From contig NC_079137.1 of assembly GCF_945859705.1 (NCBI RefSeq), positions 27,771,322-27,835,321 of the forward strand: a stretch of 64,000 nucleotides of DNA, read 5' to 3'. Shown here piece by piece: positions 21,900 to 33,614 of the stretch. The DNA is from Episyrphus balteatus. Lineage: Eukaryota; Arthropoda; Insecta; Diptera; Syrphidae. The first letter of the stretch is position 1. Each line of letters opens with the position of its first letter. The translations under genes and the position numbers were made by a program. Below the pieces are notes generated by a model. That model ran no database searches and was not told where the DNA came from. It saw only the letters and a program-made list of their open reading frames with translations.

Positions 21900-22830
21900 T
21901 CGACATTGCTATTAGGACTTGTGTGAATTGGGTTAAATATTAAGCAGTGGATATATTTTTGAGATTTACATATATATATGTACCTACATATGTTTTGAAT
22001 ATACAATTTTGCTGTCTGAATTGGTATACATTTTTTACAGTAAAATTCTTTTAAGCAGCAAACCAAAACAATTAATGGTGTAAAAAATATTTAGGTATAA
22101 GTTCTTAGAAGATTTCAATCTTTTTTAACTTATTCCTACAACATAAATTTCCACTTCTAAAACCGTAAACTTCACTTTCAAAAACTTTTTATTGACCACC
22201 ACTCACTATCGACTCACTATCGCACTCAAAAACAATGTATCTGAAAGAAAAAAAAATAACTACTAAACATTAAGTAAATTTTGAAATAAGCTGAATGGCC
22301 TTTTTTTAAAGCAAATCTTTTTATATCCATAAAAATGTATCTTCATTGATAAGAAATCTTTACATTTCTATTCGAGTTTTTATTATTTAAGAAATTTTTG
22401 TTAAAATGAAACGGAATCGAAGTATAAACGGAGCCCATAAGATTTCATAAAAAGAAATCTAATTGTTTTAGTACTGTTAAAGACTAAAAGACTTACACCC
22501 CTATTCTTCCCCACAATCATAACTTAAGATTCTCAAAAATTCTCAAAGTTGTGATCTCCTATGGAGATCTCCTATTTTTAACACTATTGAGGTTTTTCAT
22601 TTGTTAAAAATTTAACCTGCTTTTTAGCTGTGTGAATTGGGATAAATTTTAGAATTAATGGATTTATAAATCTTAACAATATACAAACAAGCCTTGTTCT
22701 GTGAATTTTATTTTTGATTTTCATGCACTTTAAGTTTATTTCATTATCAATAAAGTGAAATATATCAAAGAATATTATTTTCCCTTGATATACTCTCATA
22801 ATGTTGTACCTATTTCTTTGTCAATTTCCA
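21900..22830. other. No gene seen
   Basis: AT-rich spacer. Two segments (about 21910-22030 and 22620-22700) share GTGTGAATTGGG.TAAAT and are perhaps an old duplication. Confidence 0.4.
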
Positions 22831-22968
22831 TTCCTTGTTTATTAAAATAAATTAAACACAGTTTTAAATGATCTCTTACAAAAAAAAACCAATTATATGC
22901 CACTTTATTTCTTGTATAAAAAGGTATTTTTAGAAAAAAAAATCGGAAATCGTTAGAGCGCTGCGGTG

Positions 22969-25143
22969 CACAGAGGAGTATTCGACCCCAAAATCCGGTC
23001 ATAAGTGAAAAAAACAAAAATCGCATTCGACCCGTTATTTTTTGTTTTTCGCATTCCTCAATACCCATGCTAACTAAAACCGGTTTCAAATAATAACTGT
23101 TGACCCCAGGGCCGTCTTTAACTATCCTAGGGCCCTTGGGCACACGAGAATTTGGGGCCCTTTTGGAAAGTAAAATAAGTGCAATGGTTGGCTTCAAAGC
23201 AATGGTTGGTGAAAAAGGCGAGCCAATATATCGTTCCATATAAAGTACCTAGCGTCTTTATTATTGGCAGGGGGTGCCAATAATACGTGCATTGAGACAT
23301 CAATCGTTGCTACTGCCAATAATAACCCTGTATCCGTTATAAGTTTCAGTTTGAAGAATTGGAAAAAAGAGCTCAAACGGATTGATAGATTTGCTGAAAA
23401 CTCGGTACAGACGATTTGTACGGATTTAACGGATCTCCAATATAAAGTTTTCGAGATATTGCAATTTTCTCAAAAACGGATAACGATTTTAGTTTGAAAA
23501 AAAAAACATGTAATGCTGCAAATAAGCCGCACTTTTGAAATAAGAAAAATATTTTTTTGGACCGTTATTAACGATACCTACTTGCCATAGAACCGATTTT
23601 TTAATGTAAACGACACAATCGATTTTAATGAAAATTTTGACATAAGAAAGGTTTATACTGCTATTAAAATTAAGAAAACTTAAAAAAAAAATTATTTTTG
23701 GGTTTAACAAAAAAATATTTTTTTTTGAAAAACAATTTTTTTAAGTTATTTAATGAATTTTATGTGTCAATCTTTAAATACGAGAGCAATTAGCAATTCA
23801 AATTAAAAAATGTTTGGGGTTGCCAACCATTGTACCATGGCGTTTTCCATTGAACCAAAACATTGATGTACCGTCGACGAGCCGGCAATAGTTTTTTCTT
23901 GAACGTTTTCCAACGGAAAAAGTATTGATGTTTTTTTGCCGACGAATTGATTCTTTTTTCGTCTTTTAATACAAATCTACACATATTTTTACACAAGCAC
24001 TAAAAATTTGACAGTTTTGCAAACTTCAAACGAAATTATTATTTAAGGAAAAAGATAATGGAAGAGAATTCGTTGTTTTTATTAATAAATAATCCTAGCT
24101 ACAGTGGAAAAAAAAGATATTTTTCTTGTTTTTTTTTGAAAATATTATTGTCTTATTTTTTGGAAAATTGAATTTTGGTTGGTCGTTTGGATTTATAATT
24201 TTGTCCGCATACAACGCCACATAATTTGTTTTCATTTTGAAAACATATATTTTCCGTATAGTAGAAAAAACTTTATTTGATTGTTTGGTTGCCATATACA
24301 AACTAAAACTTTTTTGGTAGATGGTCTACCCGACAAAAATGTTTTGAGAATAAATGTGTGAGAGAAATTTTCGTTCCTTTGGGGCCCCCCTGAGAATGGG
24401 GGCCCTGGGCACGGGCCCCGTGTGCCCTTATGGTAAAGACGGCATTGGTTGACCCACTAATCCCCAAGATCTTAGTCTAAATGTAGTCGATTTTATAATC
24501 TCACACCACAAAAGCTTATTTTGTTTTCTGATCAGTTACATTGCAGTCTGTTTTTTTATTTTGATTTGTAATAATTCTGAAAAATTTTTGATGCATGTCG
24601 AAGGATAAGGTATGTACTTTATGTTTATACAGAAATTGACATATATTTCATTGAAAATATATTCAAAATCGAGATGACAAGAGTGCATAGAAAAACGTGA
24701 AAATTTATGTAATTTTCGGTAGAAAAAAAAGTCTCGGGTACGATCGGGCAAACATTTTTCTTTTATATTTAACTATACATCTTTGTCATCTCATGCACAT
24801 AAAAAAAATTTCCACATATTTCACCCTTTTTGTTTGATGCGGGTTTTTAGTCTTGACGTATTTTTAGTCAAATTGCTTTAAAAAACTACTTATTTTAAAA
24901 TTTTTGTTTTCTTTAACCTGAAATGTTATCAACATTTAAAAATTGTATGTTAAATATTAATTAATAAAATTGAAAAAAAATAAATTACTCAATTAAATTT
25001 TTTTTTTTTACTAACCCGAGAATTTTTTTCAGTGTAACTTTTTAATGCATTTTAAGCTATAAAATAATATTTTTGGCCAATTGTGATAAGAAAAACGTAA
25101 AAAATATTTTTGACTGGATTTTGTGGGCGAATACTCCTCTGTG
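22969..25143. mobile_element. 2.2-kb element with CACAGAG ends and CGGTG duplication
   Basis: Perfect 16-bp inverted ends CACAGAGGAGTATTCG and CGAATACTCCTCTGTG, flanked by CGGTG on both sides (22964-22968 and 25144-25148). The flanking overlap can also be read as TGCGGTG, so the duplication may be 5-7 bp. CAC-first ends with a GC-rich 5-bp duplication are features of Transib elements; no transposase is visible to test this. It is interrupted by a hAT-like element at 23108-24447, leaving ~835 bases of its own. Confidence 0.8.
23108..24447. mobile_element. hAT-like non-autonomous element (1.34 kb)
   Basis: Imperfect ends CAGGGCCGTCTTTAACTATC and ...TAAAGACGGCATTG, flanked by TTTGACCC (23100-23107) and GTTGACCC (24448-24455), an 8-bp duplication with one change. 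Subterminal GGGCCC-rich motifs are present at both ends. The interior (about 23520-23620) contains GGACCGTTATTAACGATACC and related strings similar to part of family K, so it may carry a diverged family K fragment. Frames inside do not resemble a transposase. Confidence 0.75.
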
Positions 25144-25769
25144 CGGTGTTTAAAAAATTATTTTTTATATATAAAAATTTTCTAACATTTTTCAAAAAAA
25201 AAGTTGGTATGCCATTTTGAAGAGATAATTAATTTACACATAAAAACGAAATTTCAAAATTTTTCATCAACCCGTTTTCAAGATTTGATTTTTCGAAAAA
25301 AAATTTTGAAATATTTTTTAAAAATCCAAAAATATGGTTTTTGAAAACTTTCTTTAATTTTAATATTACTTTTACTTAAACGCTTTCGTATAAAAATTTC
25401 CGTTGAAATCGTGTTACTCTTGTACGAGATATTTAGAAACCAAAAAACCATTCTATTGCATGTACCGTTAATAACAGTACAAATTTTTTTTTTTATTTCA
25501 AAAGTTGGCTCTTATGTGTAATACTACACATACAAATTTTAATCAAAACCGTTAGAGCCGTTTTCGAAAAAAAAATTTGCTTTTCTTTTTCCTATATATG
25601 ACAGGTAGGTACTGTTATTTTCGGTCCTAAAAATAAAATTTTAAATTTTCCTCTAGGGAATCACCCAAAACTGTTAACTACCAAGTTTGAAGAAAATCGC
25701 TTCATTACCTAAGGCTGCAGCTCGAGGTTTTTACAGACGGACAGACAGAATTTCCGGAAAAAACCCCCC

Positions 25770-26160
25770 CACCTTCCCCTCCTACATACACGCCCTAGGT
25801 TTTTGTGAAGCATTCTCACACTTTAATATACTTTTAGCGGTACCGTAAGAGATCCGGTGAAGAACGAATTTTATGTTTTTTGTTTTTGATATGCCCACAT
25901 TAAGAAATTTTTAATATTTAATTTGTTCGAGATTTTATGAAATTTTAATTTTCTTAAAGTTGATTTTGACTATTTCGTGTGATTTATTTTACACCAAGTG
26001 AAAACAGATCACTTATTACAATTCTACCATTTGTCAACGTAGGAAATTTCTGAGAAGAGTTTAATACAACGTTCTTTAAAATCTTTAAAGTTAAAGGGCC
26101 CCGCAATAAAATAAATCATTGAAATGTGAGAAAAAAGACACAAGGATTAAATAACAATTT
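25770..26160. other. Intergenic region below trypsin gene 2
   Basis: No gene seen. A C-rich run ACCCCCCCACCTTCCCCTCC is at 25764-25784. Confidence 0.4.
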
Positions 26161-26189
26161 TTTATTTACGAGTAAAGTTTCATTTTATT
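26161..26189 (-). terminator. Poly-A signals for trypsin gene 2
   Basis: Two minus-strand AATAAA hexamers (26184-26189 and 26161-26166) lie 9 and 32 bases beyond the stop codon, an ordinary arrangement for a short 3' end. Confidence 0.55.
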
Positions 26190-26197
26190 TGCGACTT

Positions 26198-26959
26198 TTA
26201 CATTTCTTTCATTGATTTTTCAATGAATGTCAAACATTTGGGAACTAACGCAGATACTCCAGGATATTTTTCAGAACCACAATGAAATCCAAACGATGTG
26301 ATACCGATCAGACATTTACTCGGCTCTTCTATTATCATGGGGCCACCAGAGTCACCTTCACATGCATCAGATCCATTGCCCTTGAGGCAAATCATACATT
26401 CCTTAATATTTTTTCCGTAAGCTGTTTTGGAGCAACTTTCGTGCGACATAGTTTCAACTTTCGCCATCTTAAGGACGGGTGATAAGTCTTCACCATCATT
26501 TTTCATCAATCCCCACCCACTGATGAAAGCTGGAGTTCCATCTTTTGGTGTTGATGTACAGAGTTCAATGGCTTTTACTGAATTACCGAATATTAAAGGA
26601 GAAGATAGTCTGATAACTGCTGCATCGTAATCCATTAGTTCGCTATTAAAGAGCGGATGGATTTTGTAAGCCTTGACATCCTTCACAGTACCACCAGATT
26701 CGTGTTTTGAAGAACCGACACGTACTTGCAAATCACTCACTTTAGGTTTGTCTTCAACGCAATGAGCTGCTGTCAAAATGTGGGTTGGGGAAATTATGCT
26801 GCATCCACAAACGTGGTGTTTTTTTTCCATAATAGAACATTGATGTGGGAATTCGAGAATATTTGCCGTTTCTCCATTAACTATGCGATCGGTATTCTCT
26901 AGAGTACCAAAAGCACACACAAGGCAAACAAAGCTCAAAGCAGCAACAAGTCTTAAACT
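26198..26959 (-). CDS. Trypsin-type serine protease, gene 2 (no ATG at the expected start)
   Basis: Numbering from the leucine codon at 26938: activation site Arg18 before IVNG, His59 (AAHC), Asp105 (YDAAVIRL), Ser197 (EGDSGGP) and S1-pocket Asp191. All catalytic and trypsin-specificity residues are intact and there is no internal stop. It shares with gene 1 the extra cysteines (HQCSI, CGCSI). It differs by SFGFHCG where gene 1 has SWGYGCG and by further cysteines at 127, 181, 184 and 235. The signal peptide continues upstream as SLRLVAAL, matching gene 1's MFRLAVLI, but the codon aligned to Met is AGT (26957-26959). The frame then reaches a stop at 27002-27004 with no ATG. Either the start codon was lost recently (a new pseudogene), or a separate upstream exon or non-ATG start is used. 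Confidence 0.85.
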   Translation of the reverse strand, partial: SLRLVAALSFVCLVCAFGTLENTDRIVNGETANILEFPHQCSIMEKKHHVCGCSIISPTHILTAAHCVEDKPKVSDLQVRVGSSKHESGGTVKDVKAYKIHPLFNSELMDYDAAVIRLSSPLIFGNSVKAIELCTSTPKDGTPAFISGWGLMKNDGEDLSPVLKMAKVETMSHESCSKTAYGKNIKECMICLKGNGSDACEGDSGGPMIIEEPSKCLIGITSFGFHCGSEKYPGVSALVPKCLTFIEKSMKEM

Positions 26960-27227
26960 ACTTTTGTTAGTTTGCGAAATTATCTCATTGAGGCAGTGGA
27001 TTTAGGAAGAGCTGTGTCGTGATAACAACTGTGAAACTTCATCGAACGCGAGCTGTTTTCTTAAGATCAATTTTAACTATGCACTCATTTTGCACTTTTG
27101 AAAGTTTATGTTGTGTGTGTGTTTTATTAACATAAACATTGCCACTTAGTTAGGAACTGCAATTTCCTTAAAGCGACTTATTTTGATTGAAGCATGTGGC
27201 AATTAATACCAAACACGGCGAACCCCA
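26960..27227. other. 5' region of trypsin gene 2
   Basis: On the minus strand an out-of-frame ATG AGA TAA micro-frame (26988-26980) precedes the protease frame. An ATG at 27042 opens only a short frame. A weak acceptor-like AACAAAAGTAG lies right before the conserved signal peptide. No TATA box like gene 1's was found. Confidence 0.3.
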
Positions 27228-28011
27228 AGTGTGGAGCAATAAATATGAAGCAATTAATTGGAAGAGTTGTGGGGGCAACTCTAGGATTCGGAACTAATGC
27301 ATTGGAAGACAAAATGCAATAAGCAGTGAGACACACAGAGTTCATAGCGCGATACAAGCACTTGAGGAATTACAATACAATTTCTCAAAACTTTGGCAAT
27401 CCCTCAAATATCCAAATGCATTCGGAGAGAACATTAGGTAACGACCCTAAGCAAAACTCGGTCTTTTTGAGTGAATTTTTGATCAAAAACTTTCAAAACC
27501 AGATCCCAACGTCCCCCAGTCACTCAATTTGGATACTATTTAGCATCTGTGAGACCATTTGGTGAGAAAAGTAAGGAAGCATTCAAAGGATTAGCTGAAA
27601 CGAGTCTTATAGGAAGAGTGGATAAGATTCGGCCCAAATGTTGCAAAAAATCTAGTAAAATCAATGCCTTCAAGTGAGTTTGACCTCGTCAAGTCTAGGG
27701 GGTAGCCTAAAATATATTAATTCCCAAAAAAATTTAGGTATTTATACTTTTAACATCGATTTTCATAGTTTTTTCTTCTGTGTATACTTAGACTTACTTT
27801 TGTAATGCGAAATTTTGTACTGTGTTTAGTTTTTTGTCACTTTTTCATTTAGTATTGATTATTTGACAAATTTTTTTTTGTAAATATGTAGGCAATGATT
27901 AATGAAATAAAACCACATTTAAATTTTTTTCGAAAATGTGTTAGATTTTTTTTTGAGGTCTTGGTTAAACAAAGTTAAAGGTGTATCTGTATACTTACTT
28001 TTGTGACTGAG
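27228..28011 (+). pseudogene. Tc1/mariner transposase relic
   Basis: Around 27505-27670 broken frames read DPNVPQSLNLDTI-like text, LGRVDKIRP and VAKNLVKSMPSS, which correspond to the PSQSPDLNPIE...LW and W..I....C..LV.SMP..... blocks at the end of Tc1-family transposases. The catalytic core is not recognisable and there are many stops. The sequence ends with GTATACTTACTTTTGTGACTG, typical of a Tc1-type terminus, where the next MITE is inserted. Confidence 0.6.
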
Positions 28012-28466
28012 AGCGAAATTCATAGTCGTTACTTGAGGGAATTGAAAATAGGGCTGTCACTTGAGTAAAGAAAAATCTTGTCTTGAGGAAAATTTTTTCT
28101 CAAACTTGAAAATTTGTCTGATTTGAATTAACTGTCATCGAAAAAACATTTTTTTAATAATTCGCACTCGTTTGATGTCACATATAATCGTCGAATTCGT
28201 CGTCCCACTCGTACAAATCAATCAAATATTCGCAATTAATTTATTTTATTATAAAATTAGTGCAACTTTTAATTGTTAAATAAGAAAAACAAACGCTAGC
28301 AATGACACTTGCGTTTTAATGTCAACTGACTGAAAAACAAGTAAAAAAGCCTCCTCAGACATTCACTTGACAAAAATTTCGACTCAAGTGATGACTATGA
28401 ATAAGGATTCGCTTGAGCGAATGCTTAAGATATTTCTCAACTTGAGTGACGACTATGAATTCCGCC
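28012..28466. mobile_element. 455-bp inverted-repeat MITE
   Basis: Ends AGCGAAATTCATAGTCGTTA and GTGACGACTATGAATTCCGC, imperfect inverted repeats, with CTGAG on both sides (28007-28011, 28467-28471). It contains repeated ACTTGAG / CTCAAGT words. It appears inserted at the end of the Tc1 relic. Confidence 0.6.
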
Positions 28467-28520
28467 CTGAGTGTACTTAGAGCTGTTTGCTGAAACGAAA
28501 CTTAAGGATTTAATAGTAGG

Positions 28521-29476
28521 AGAGCTAGTGGCACATTTGACTAAAGTAGCTCTTTTAAGGCTGAAAATTTGTACAGTGGTAGTTTTCAGCATGCTAAGTA
28601 AGAAAATCTTGGTCTGGCAGGCCTCAGCGGTGCACATCATATATATATTTGACCTTGAAAGTTTAATTTTCAACTTTTTTTGCCCAAAATTTGACTTTGA
28701 AATCGATTATTTCAAAAAGTATTAATTAAAATAACTTGATTTAAAAACTAATATAAAGTGTAATATTCTGCCTTTTGAAAAATGTATCACTCATAACTGT
28801 CGGTGTTGCCGTCGTTTTTAAATATTTTTTTTTTTATTTTGAGTTACTTTTTTAGAAAATTGCCCCTCCCTCCTGAACGGGGGGAGATAGACCCCCCCTT
28901 CCCATAGTAAAAAATGCTTGTATTTAACTCCTCTGCAAGAATCCGTTACTAATTTTCCCCGCCTTAGCTATCGTAATTTCCCCAAAAAATATAAAATACA
29001 AAAAAAAAATTTGAACCAAAAATGGTTTTCTAAGGCGGAGAAAATTAGTAACTGATTCTTGCAGAGGAGTTAAATACAAGCATTTTTTACTATGGGAAGG
29101 GGGGGTCTATCTCCCCCCGTTCAGGAGGGAGGGGCAATTTTCTAAAAAAGTAACTCAAAATAAAAAAAAAAATATTTAAAAACGACGGCAACACCGACAG
29201 TTATGAGTGATACATTTTTCAAAAGGCAGAATATTACACTTTATATTAGTTTTTAAATCAAGTTATTTTAATCAATACTTTTTGAAATAATCGATTTCAA
29301 AGTCAAATTTTGGGCAAAAAAAGTTGAAAATTAAACTTTCAAGGTCAAATATATATATGATGTGCACCGCTGAGGCCTGCCAGACCAAGATTTTCTTACT
29401 AAGCATGCTGAAAACTACCACTGTACGAATTTTCAGCCTTAAAAGAGCTACTTTAGTCAAATGTGCCACTAGCTCT
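28521..29476. mobile_element. Palindromic (foldback) element, family P, copy 2
   Basis: Near-identical 450-base arms, AGAGCTAGTGGCACATTTGA at the left and its complement at the right, are separated by a ~58-base spacer (28976-29033). Arm identity is high enough that the same peptide can be read outward from both arms, so the short frames at 28471-28725 and 29272-29469 are mirror images and not genes. It shares with 4968-7000 the blocks GGGGGGAGATAGACCCCCC and CGGCAACACCGACAG and the AATCGATTATTTCAAAA motif. No target duplication is obvious. Confidence 0.82.
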
Positions 29477-29479
29477 TGG

Positions 29480-30690
29480 ACTATAAGTTCTACATAAAAC
29501 TTTATGTGACAATTTACGCAGAGGAAAAAGTAGGGAATAAGATTTTATGTTATACTTACATAAATATCGGGCCCCCGAATATATAGAGCACCTTACATGT
29601 ACACAAATTTTCGTTAATTTAATTCTAACTAAAAATAGGACTATTACGCATATAATGACTTACGAAGTATCTTTTAACAATATTATCTCCCTTTTAAAAA
29701 TGAACTGCAAGAAATATAAAGTCAAATACATTAATTGGTTTGATAAAAGAGTTTAAAGATTTTGAAAAATGATTGGGGAGTTACACTCAAAACGAGACGT
29801 TTTTTGATGAGTTATTTAAATATGAGCAAAATTTTCGATCTTTTTCTATATTTTGATTACTCAACCTTAAAAAATATTTCAAGGCCGAGTCTCCTGCATC
29901 AAACTTTTTGAGGAGAATAATTTAATAGAAAAGCTGGCTAAATTACTGTAGTTTGATTTGAAAAGACTAATTTCCGGATACATTACATTTATTTATTTAT
30001 TTATTAGCTTGATACAAGCTACTTTTGTTTATATTACTATTGTTTAAAGAAACTTAAAACTAGATATTAAAAATACTAAAGAACTAAGAATAATTTTTGG
30101 GTTGACAAGTTAGAAAGGTTCTGGGGTTAAGAAATTATTGTAGTTATCAACGCTATTAGTAGCACGTAGCATGCAATTCATTCATTAACTCTGATCAGCA
30201 GTGTTTAAGATCTTCGCGTTAGGAAAACTTCGTGATTAAATCTAATGCACTGATTGTGCTAAAATTAAGCAGAACGTAAACACATAACTGCAGCTAGCCT
30301 GCGAAAGGAATCAAAGTGGATAAAAATAGCGACTTCCTTTCTATGCTTTATGACGTTACCTATAACGTGGGGAAAATTATTTCAACGTTTTGTTTCTGTT
30401 ACAAAATCTTCTTGATTATTGAAATCAGAGGAAAATTTTTATCGGAGAAATTTTAGTGGAAACACATTTTTATAAAAAAAGCATAATGTTTGTTTTTTTT
30501 TTGCAAAAATATATAAAACACTAAAAATATTTTTTTTTGAAAAATTTTATCCCACCACAAATTATTTCCTGGTCACGCCCTTGACAGCACGTTTTATTTT
30601 TTGGAATATTTATATGATCAAATATGTTTACCATATGTATAAATGTTCACACAACGACAATAAGTTTCATATAATAGATGATCGACTAAA
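29480..30690. other. No gene seen; short TTTA tract
   Basis: AT-rich spacer. A (TTTA)n tract at 29989-30004 followed by GCTTGATACAAGC resembles LINE 3' tails seen at 32693 and 36017, so an old LINE end may lie here. A 69-codon frame (29547-29756) has no recognisable motif. Confidence 0.35.
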
Positions 30691-30691
30691 A

Positions 30692-30835
30692 ATGAAAACG
30701 TATTTAAAAAAAATTCAATTATTATTTAGCGCCGCTACACAGTCGTTTAAAAAGGCAAATCCGTTACAATCGAAATTTATAAACCCTGCCAGTTCCCTGT
30801 GTTCTTTAGTATCGAATACCGTTGGAAAAGAATAA
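30692..30835 (+). CDS. Small open frame, unidentified (47 codons)
   Basis: ATG in the context AAAAATGAAA opens a 47-codon frame with varied, protein-like composition (LLFSAATQSFKKANPLQSKF). The frame stays open upstream to 30581. Nothing is recognised, and no splice or promoter evidence supports it. A second tiny frame of 22 codons (30897-30965) starts in a good context (CACAAAATG) 60 bases later. Both may be chance. Confidence 0.15.
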   Translation: MKTYLKKIQLLFSAATQSFKKANPLQSKFINPASSLCSLVSNTVGKE

Positions 30836-30965
30836 ATATACGTAAGAAAAATGTGAATTCATTTCGGTGCTCCATTTTCATTTTAAATTTCACAAAATGT
30901 CGTTTGCTTCAGGCCTTACTAACTTTTCGTACAACAACAATAACTTTGAGCAAACTATAGAGTAA

Positions 30966-32130
30966 AAGATTTTTGTGTGTTCTTTTTTGTAGAAAGAATA
31001 TTACCTGAATTGAAAGCTGCTATTTCCTGTTTGGCAACTTGAGTGGAGAAATAATAAAAATAGAACAAAAACATTTTAAACGGAATTGAAAATCTTGAAA
31101 ACCTATTTCCATTATATTAAACTTATTCATGCCAAAATATTGTAGACCGCAAAAAAAATCCAACGAGAGATTGTCTTCTAAGGTATTCGAAGCTTTGCTG
31201 GCATTTATCCAAAACAACTCTGGGGACCGCCTCCAAATTTTCCAATAAGCAATCTTCTTTAATCTTTTTTTTTTTCTTTAAAGGGTTTGAATTCTTTTTT
31301 ATGCAAACAAAAAAAAAAAAACTCTTCCAAAAGGGTTTGCAATGGCATGAAAAGAGCATCATTTAGCCCAAGAGCACTTGACTGCAAGAAGCATCCTTCA
31401 GATACTTGTCGCAAAATTCAAATTAAGGAAACAAATGTCAACAATGCGTCCACCCGAAATTCCGAAAAAGCCTTGCATTACTTTGTAATATCGATGACGG
31501 CAGTAGACTGAAACGCAATTCTAACAAATCGAATTTGTTAAACAAACAATCCAAGTCAACACTGACAATCCTACGTTCAGGTTCAGGTGTAGTGTGAGAC
31601 TTTGATGAACAAAAACATAAGCCCCTTCTTGAACATTAGTTAGACTTACACACTAATTAATGCTGCAAAATAATTAGTGAATATGCAATCTGTCACTCTG
31701 GGAAAAGGACGAAAACAGCAAGGATCTATGTGTTGTCAAAGTTAATATACAAATGCTACTTCAATATTCTGATTGATTTTATTTACTATAATAGTATATA
31801 GAGATCTATGAAATCAGCGGCTAAAGCTCTATAAAACAGGACAAATTTCATATAATTCATCTTCTATTATCTCGTTGCATGCATTAGATAGATGAGCTAT
31901 ATTTGCATGGCCGAAAGGGGTGAGATGTGATTTGCCTTTGATGCTGATAAACGATAGACGATTGGGTTAAATTTACAGCCATGGGTTGTGTTCAATTTCG
32001 ATTTTCGATAAACTGTTCCCAAACAACAAAGTTAAATAAGTTACTATACTAGAATAGATCACACAAATGGAAGGGTAAATTATAAAAATTGGGCTTTTTA
32101 ATAACTCTTCCGAAATAGCTTTTAAACTTC
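30966..32130. other. No gene seen
   Basis: One 54-codon stretch inside 31287-31511 (RALDCKKHPSDTCRKIQ) has coding-like composition but no recognisable family. Otherwise AT-rich spacer. Confidence 0.3.
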
Positions 32131-32560
32131 CCTTAGGAGGAAAAAAATGGAATCAAACCTTACGTTCTGTAAAAACGATAAATAATTGATCAGTATGTAA
32201 TTGAATGAATGCATGATGGTGTTAATTGAACCATTAAAAACCTTGAAACAAAAGCTTTAAGTCAATGCTAAGAACTTTAAAATCCGTTCTCTTTATATAG
32301 ATGCAATCAACATAAATGAAGAATGTTAGGAAAAAAAGACTACAAATGAAGCAGAGAGTATCTGGAAAATTTAACATAAAAAAAAAATAGTGAAGTGCAA
32401 TTTATTGACAGATAGCGCTAATACTATCGAATGCATTTTTATATTTTTACCAACAATTCAAAGTAAAAAATTCGAGCTTTAAAATTGAGACCATGGGACT
32501 GAAGACGGAGAGTGAAGAAAAGTATTTTATCCATTGTAATTTTTGTTTTGAATATAAATA
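32131..32560 (+). repeat. Interspersed repeat pair member 1
   Basis: Shares, in the same order, AAAAAAATGGAATCAAAC, TTCTGTAAAAAC, TATTGACAGATAGCGCTAAT, CAAAGTAAAAAATTC and GAGACCATG with 63053-63240. This copy has about 200 extra bases in the middle (about 32180-32390). Class unknown. Confidence 0.6.
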
Positions 32561-32954
32561 ATTTATTTGATTCCGTTTTTTTGCTCCTAAGTTAGCCCAG
32601 GCAAATTAGTCTAAATCGCCAGCTTAACTGAAGCCACCTATGCGATAAAATGACACAATTTTCAACTATGTCTCCTCCTCTGTGCCACGTAGTACTTATT
32701 TATTTATTTAATATGTTAAATGCTAACATTAGAAATAAGCTTAAATACTAACAATGGAATCATTAAACTTAAACTCAATATATGAGTAATAATTGTCAAT
32801 TAATCACAATAAAATATACATATATTAACATTGAAACTAAATGTAAATTAATTAAATTGATTAAAGAAGCTATTTTTGATTTTATGGGATTTAACATTAT
32901 CATTAATAGAATCGATTATATGAAGGTTTTTTTTTTTAATATTAATTAGTTGAT

Positions 32955-33614
32955 TCATAGAGCTTTTGACGCCATAGTTAGAGATCTACTAAAAACTACA
33001 CAAATTGGTAACCTATTTCTTAAACCAGCACGCCCAACATTAAAATTCAGTCGATCCAACACTGAAGAAGATTTTGAGCCTCTTATTATCCCAATTATAA
33101 AACATAATTGCAAATACTCTCTGTGAACTGAAAGTGATGGTAAATTAATAAGTTTAAGTCTATCCGAGTATGGAGGTAGGACAATTCTATCGGACCATGA
33201 AAGAAAACGCAACGAAAATCTCATGAACCTTCTCTGAACACTTTCAATTCTGTTTATATGAATCATATAGCAAGGTGCCCACACTATACATCCGTATTCA
33301 ACAATTGGCCTTACAAATGAAATATATAGAACCTTCAAAACATATGGATCCTCGAACTCCCGCGCAAATCTTTTGATGAAGCCAAATGTTACATTGGCTC
33401 TTTTAATAATGTGGTTATAATTATCAGTAAAAGTTAGTTTCGGATCTAAATTGATTCCTAGGTCAGAAAAAATTGATAATTTACATAATTGCGACGAATT
33501 TATCTCATAGTTGTAAGCAATTAAATTTTGTTTTCGTGTAAAGCTCATTGATTTACACTTGTCAATATTTAATATAAGGCGATTTGTGCAACACCATTCC
33601 CAAAATCTTTTTAA
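32955..33614 (-). pseudogene. LINE-A ORF2, reverse transcriptase C-terminal part
   Basis: Encodes KRFWEWCCTNRLILNIDKCK, then SDLGINLDPKLTF (thumb side) and the conserved YISFVRPIVEYGCIVWAP and QRRFMRFSLRFLSW of this LINE group. The 22 residues preceding it in the same open frame come from the inserted MITE and not from the LINE. Confidence 0.85.

Larger units (their letters stand above)
22861..25770 (+). mobile_element. Family K repeat, copy 2, split by a 2.2-kb insertion
   Basis: Left piece 22861-22963 (TATGCCACTTTATTTCTTGT and AAAAAGGTATTTTTAGAAAA) and right piece 25149-25770 (GTTGGTATGCCATTTTGAAG, AACTACCAAGTTTGAAGAAA, ending at GACGGACAGACAGAAT) align collinearly with copy 1. Copy 1's first ~190 bases and its terminal CGCAAG are not present here. 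The break is exactly where the CACAGAG-ended element sits. Confidence 0.8.

Noticed and set aside
28471..29469. Duplicated small gene
   Set aside because: The identical peptides are mirror images from the two arms of a palindrome.
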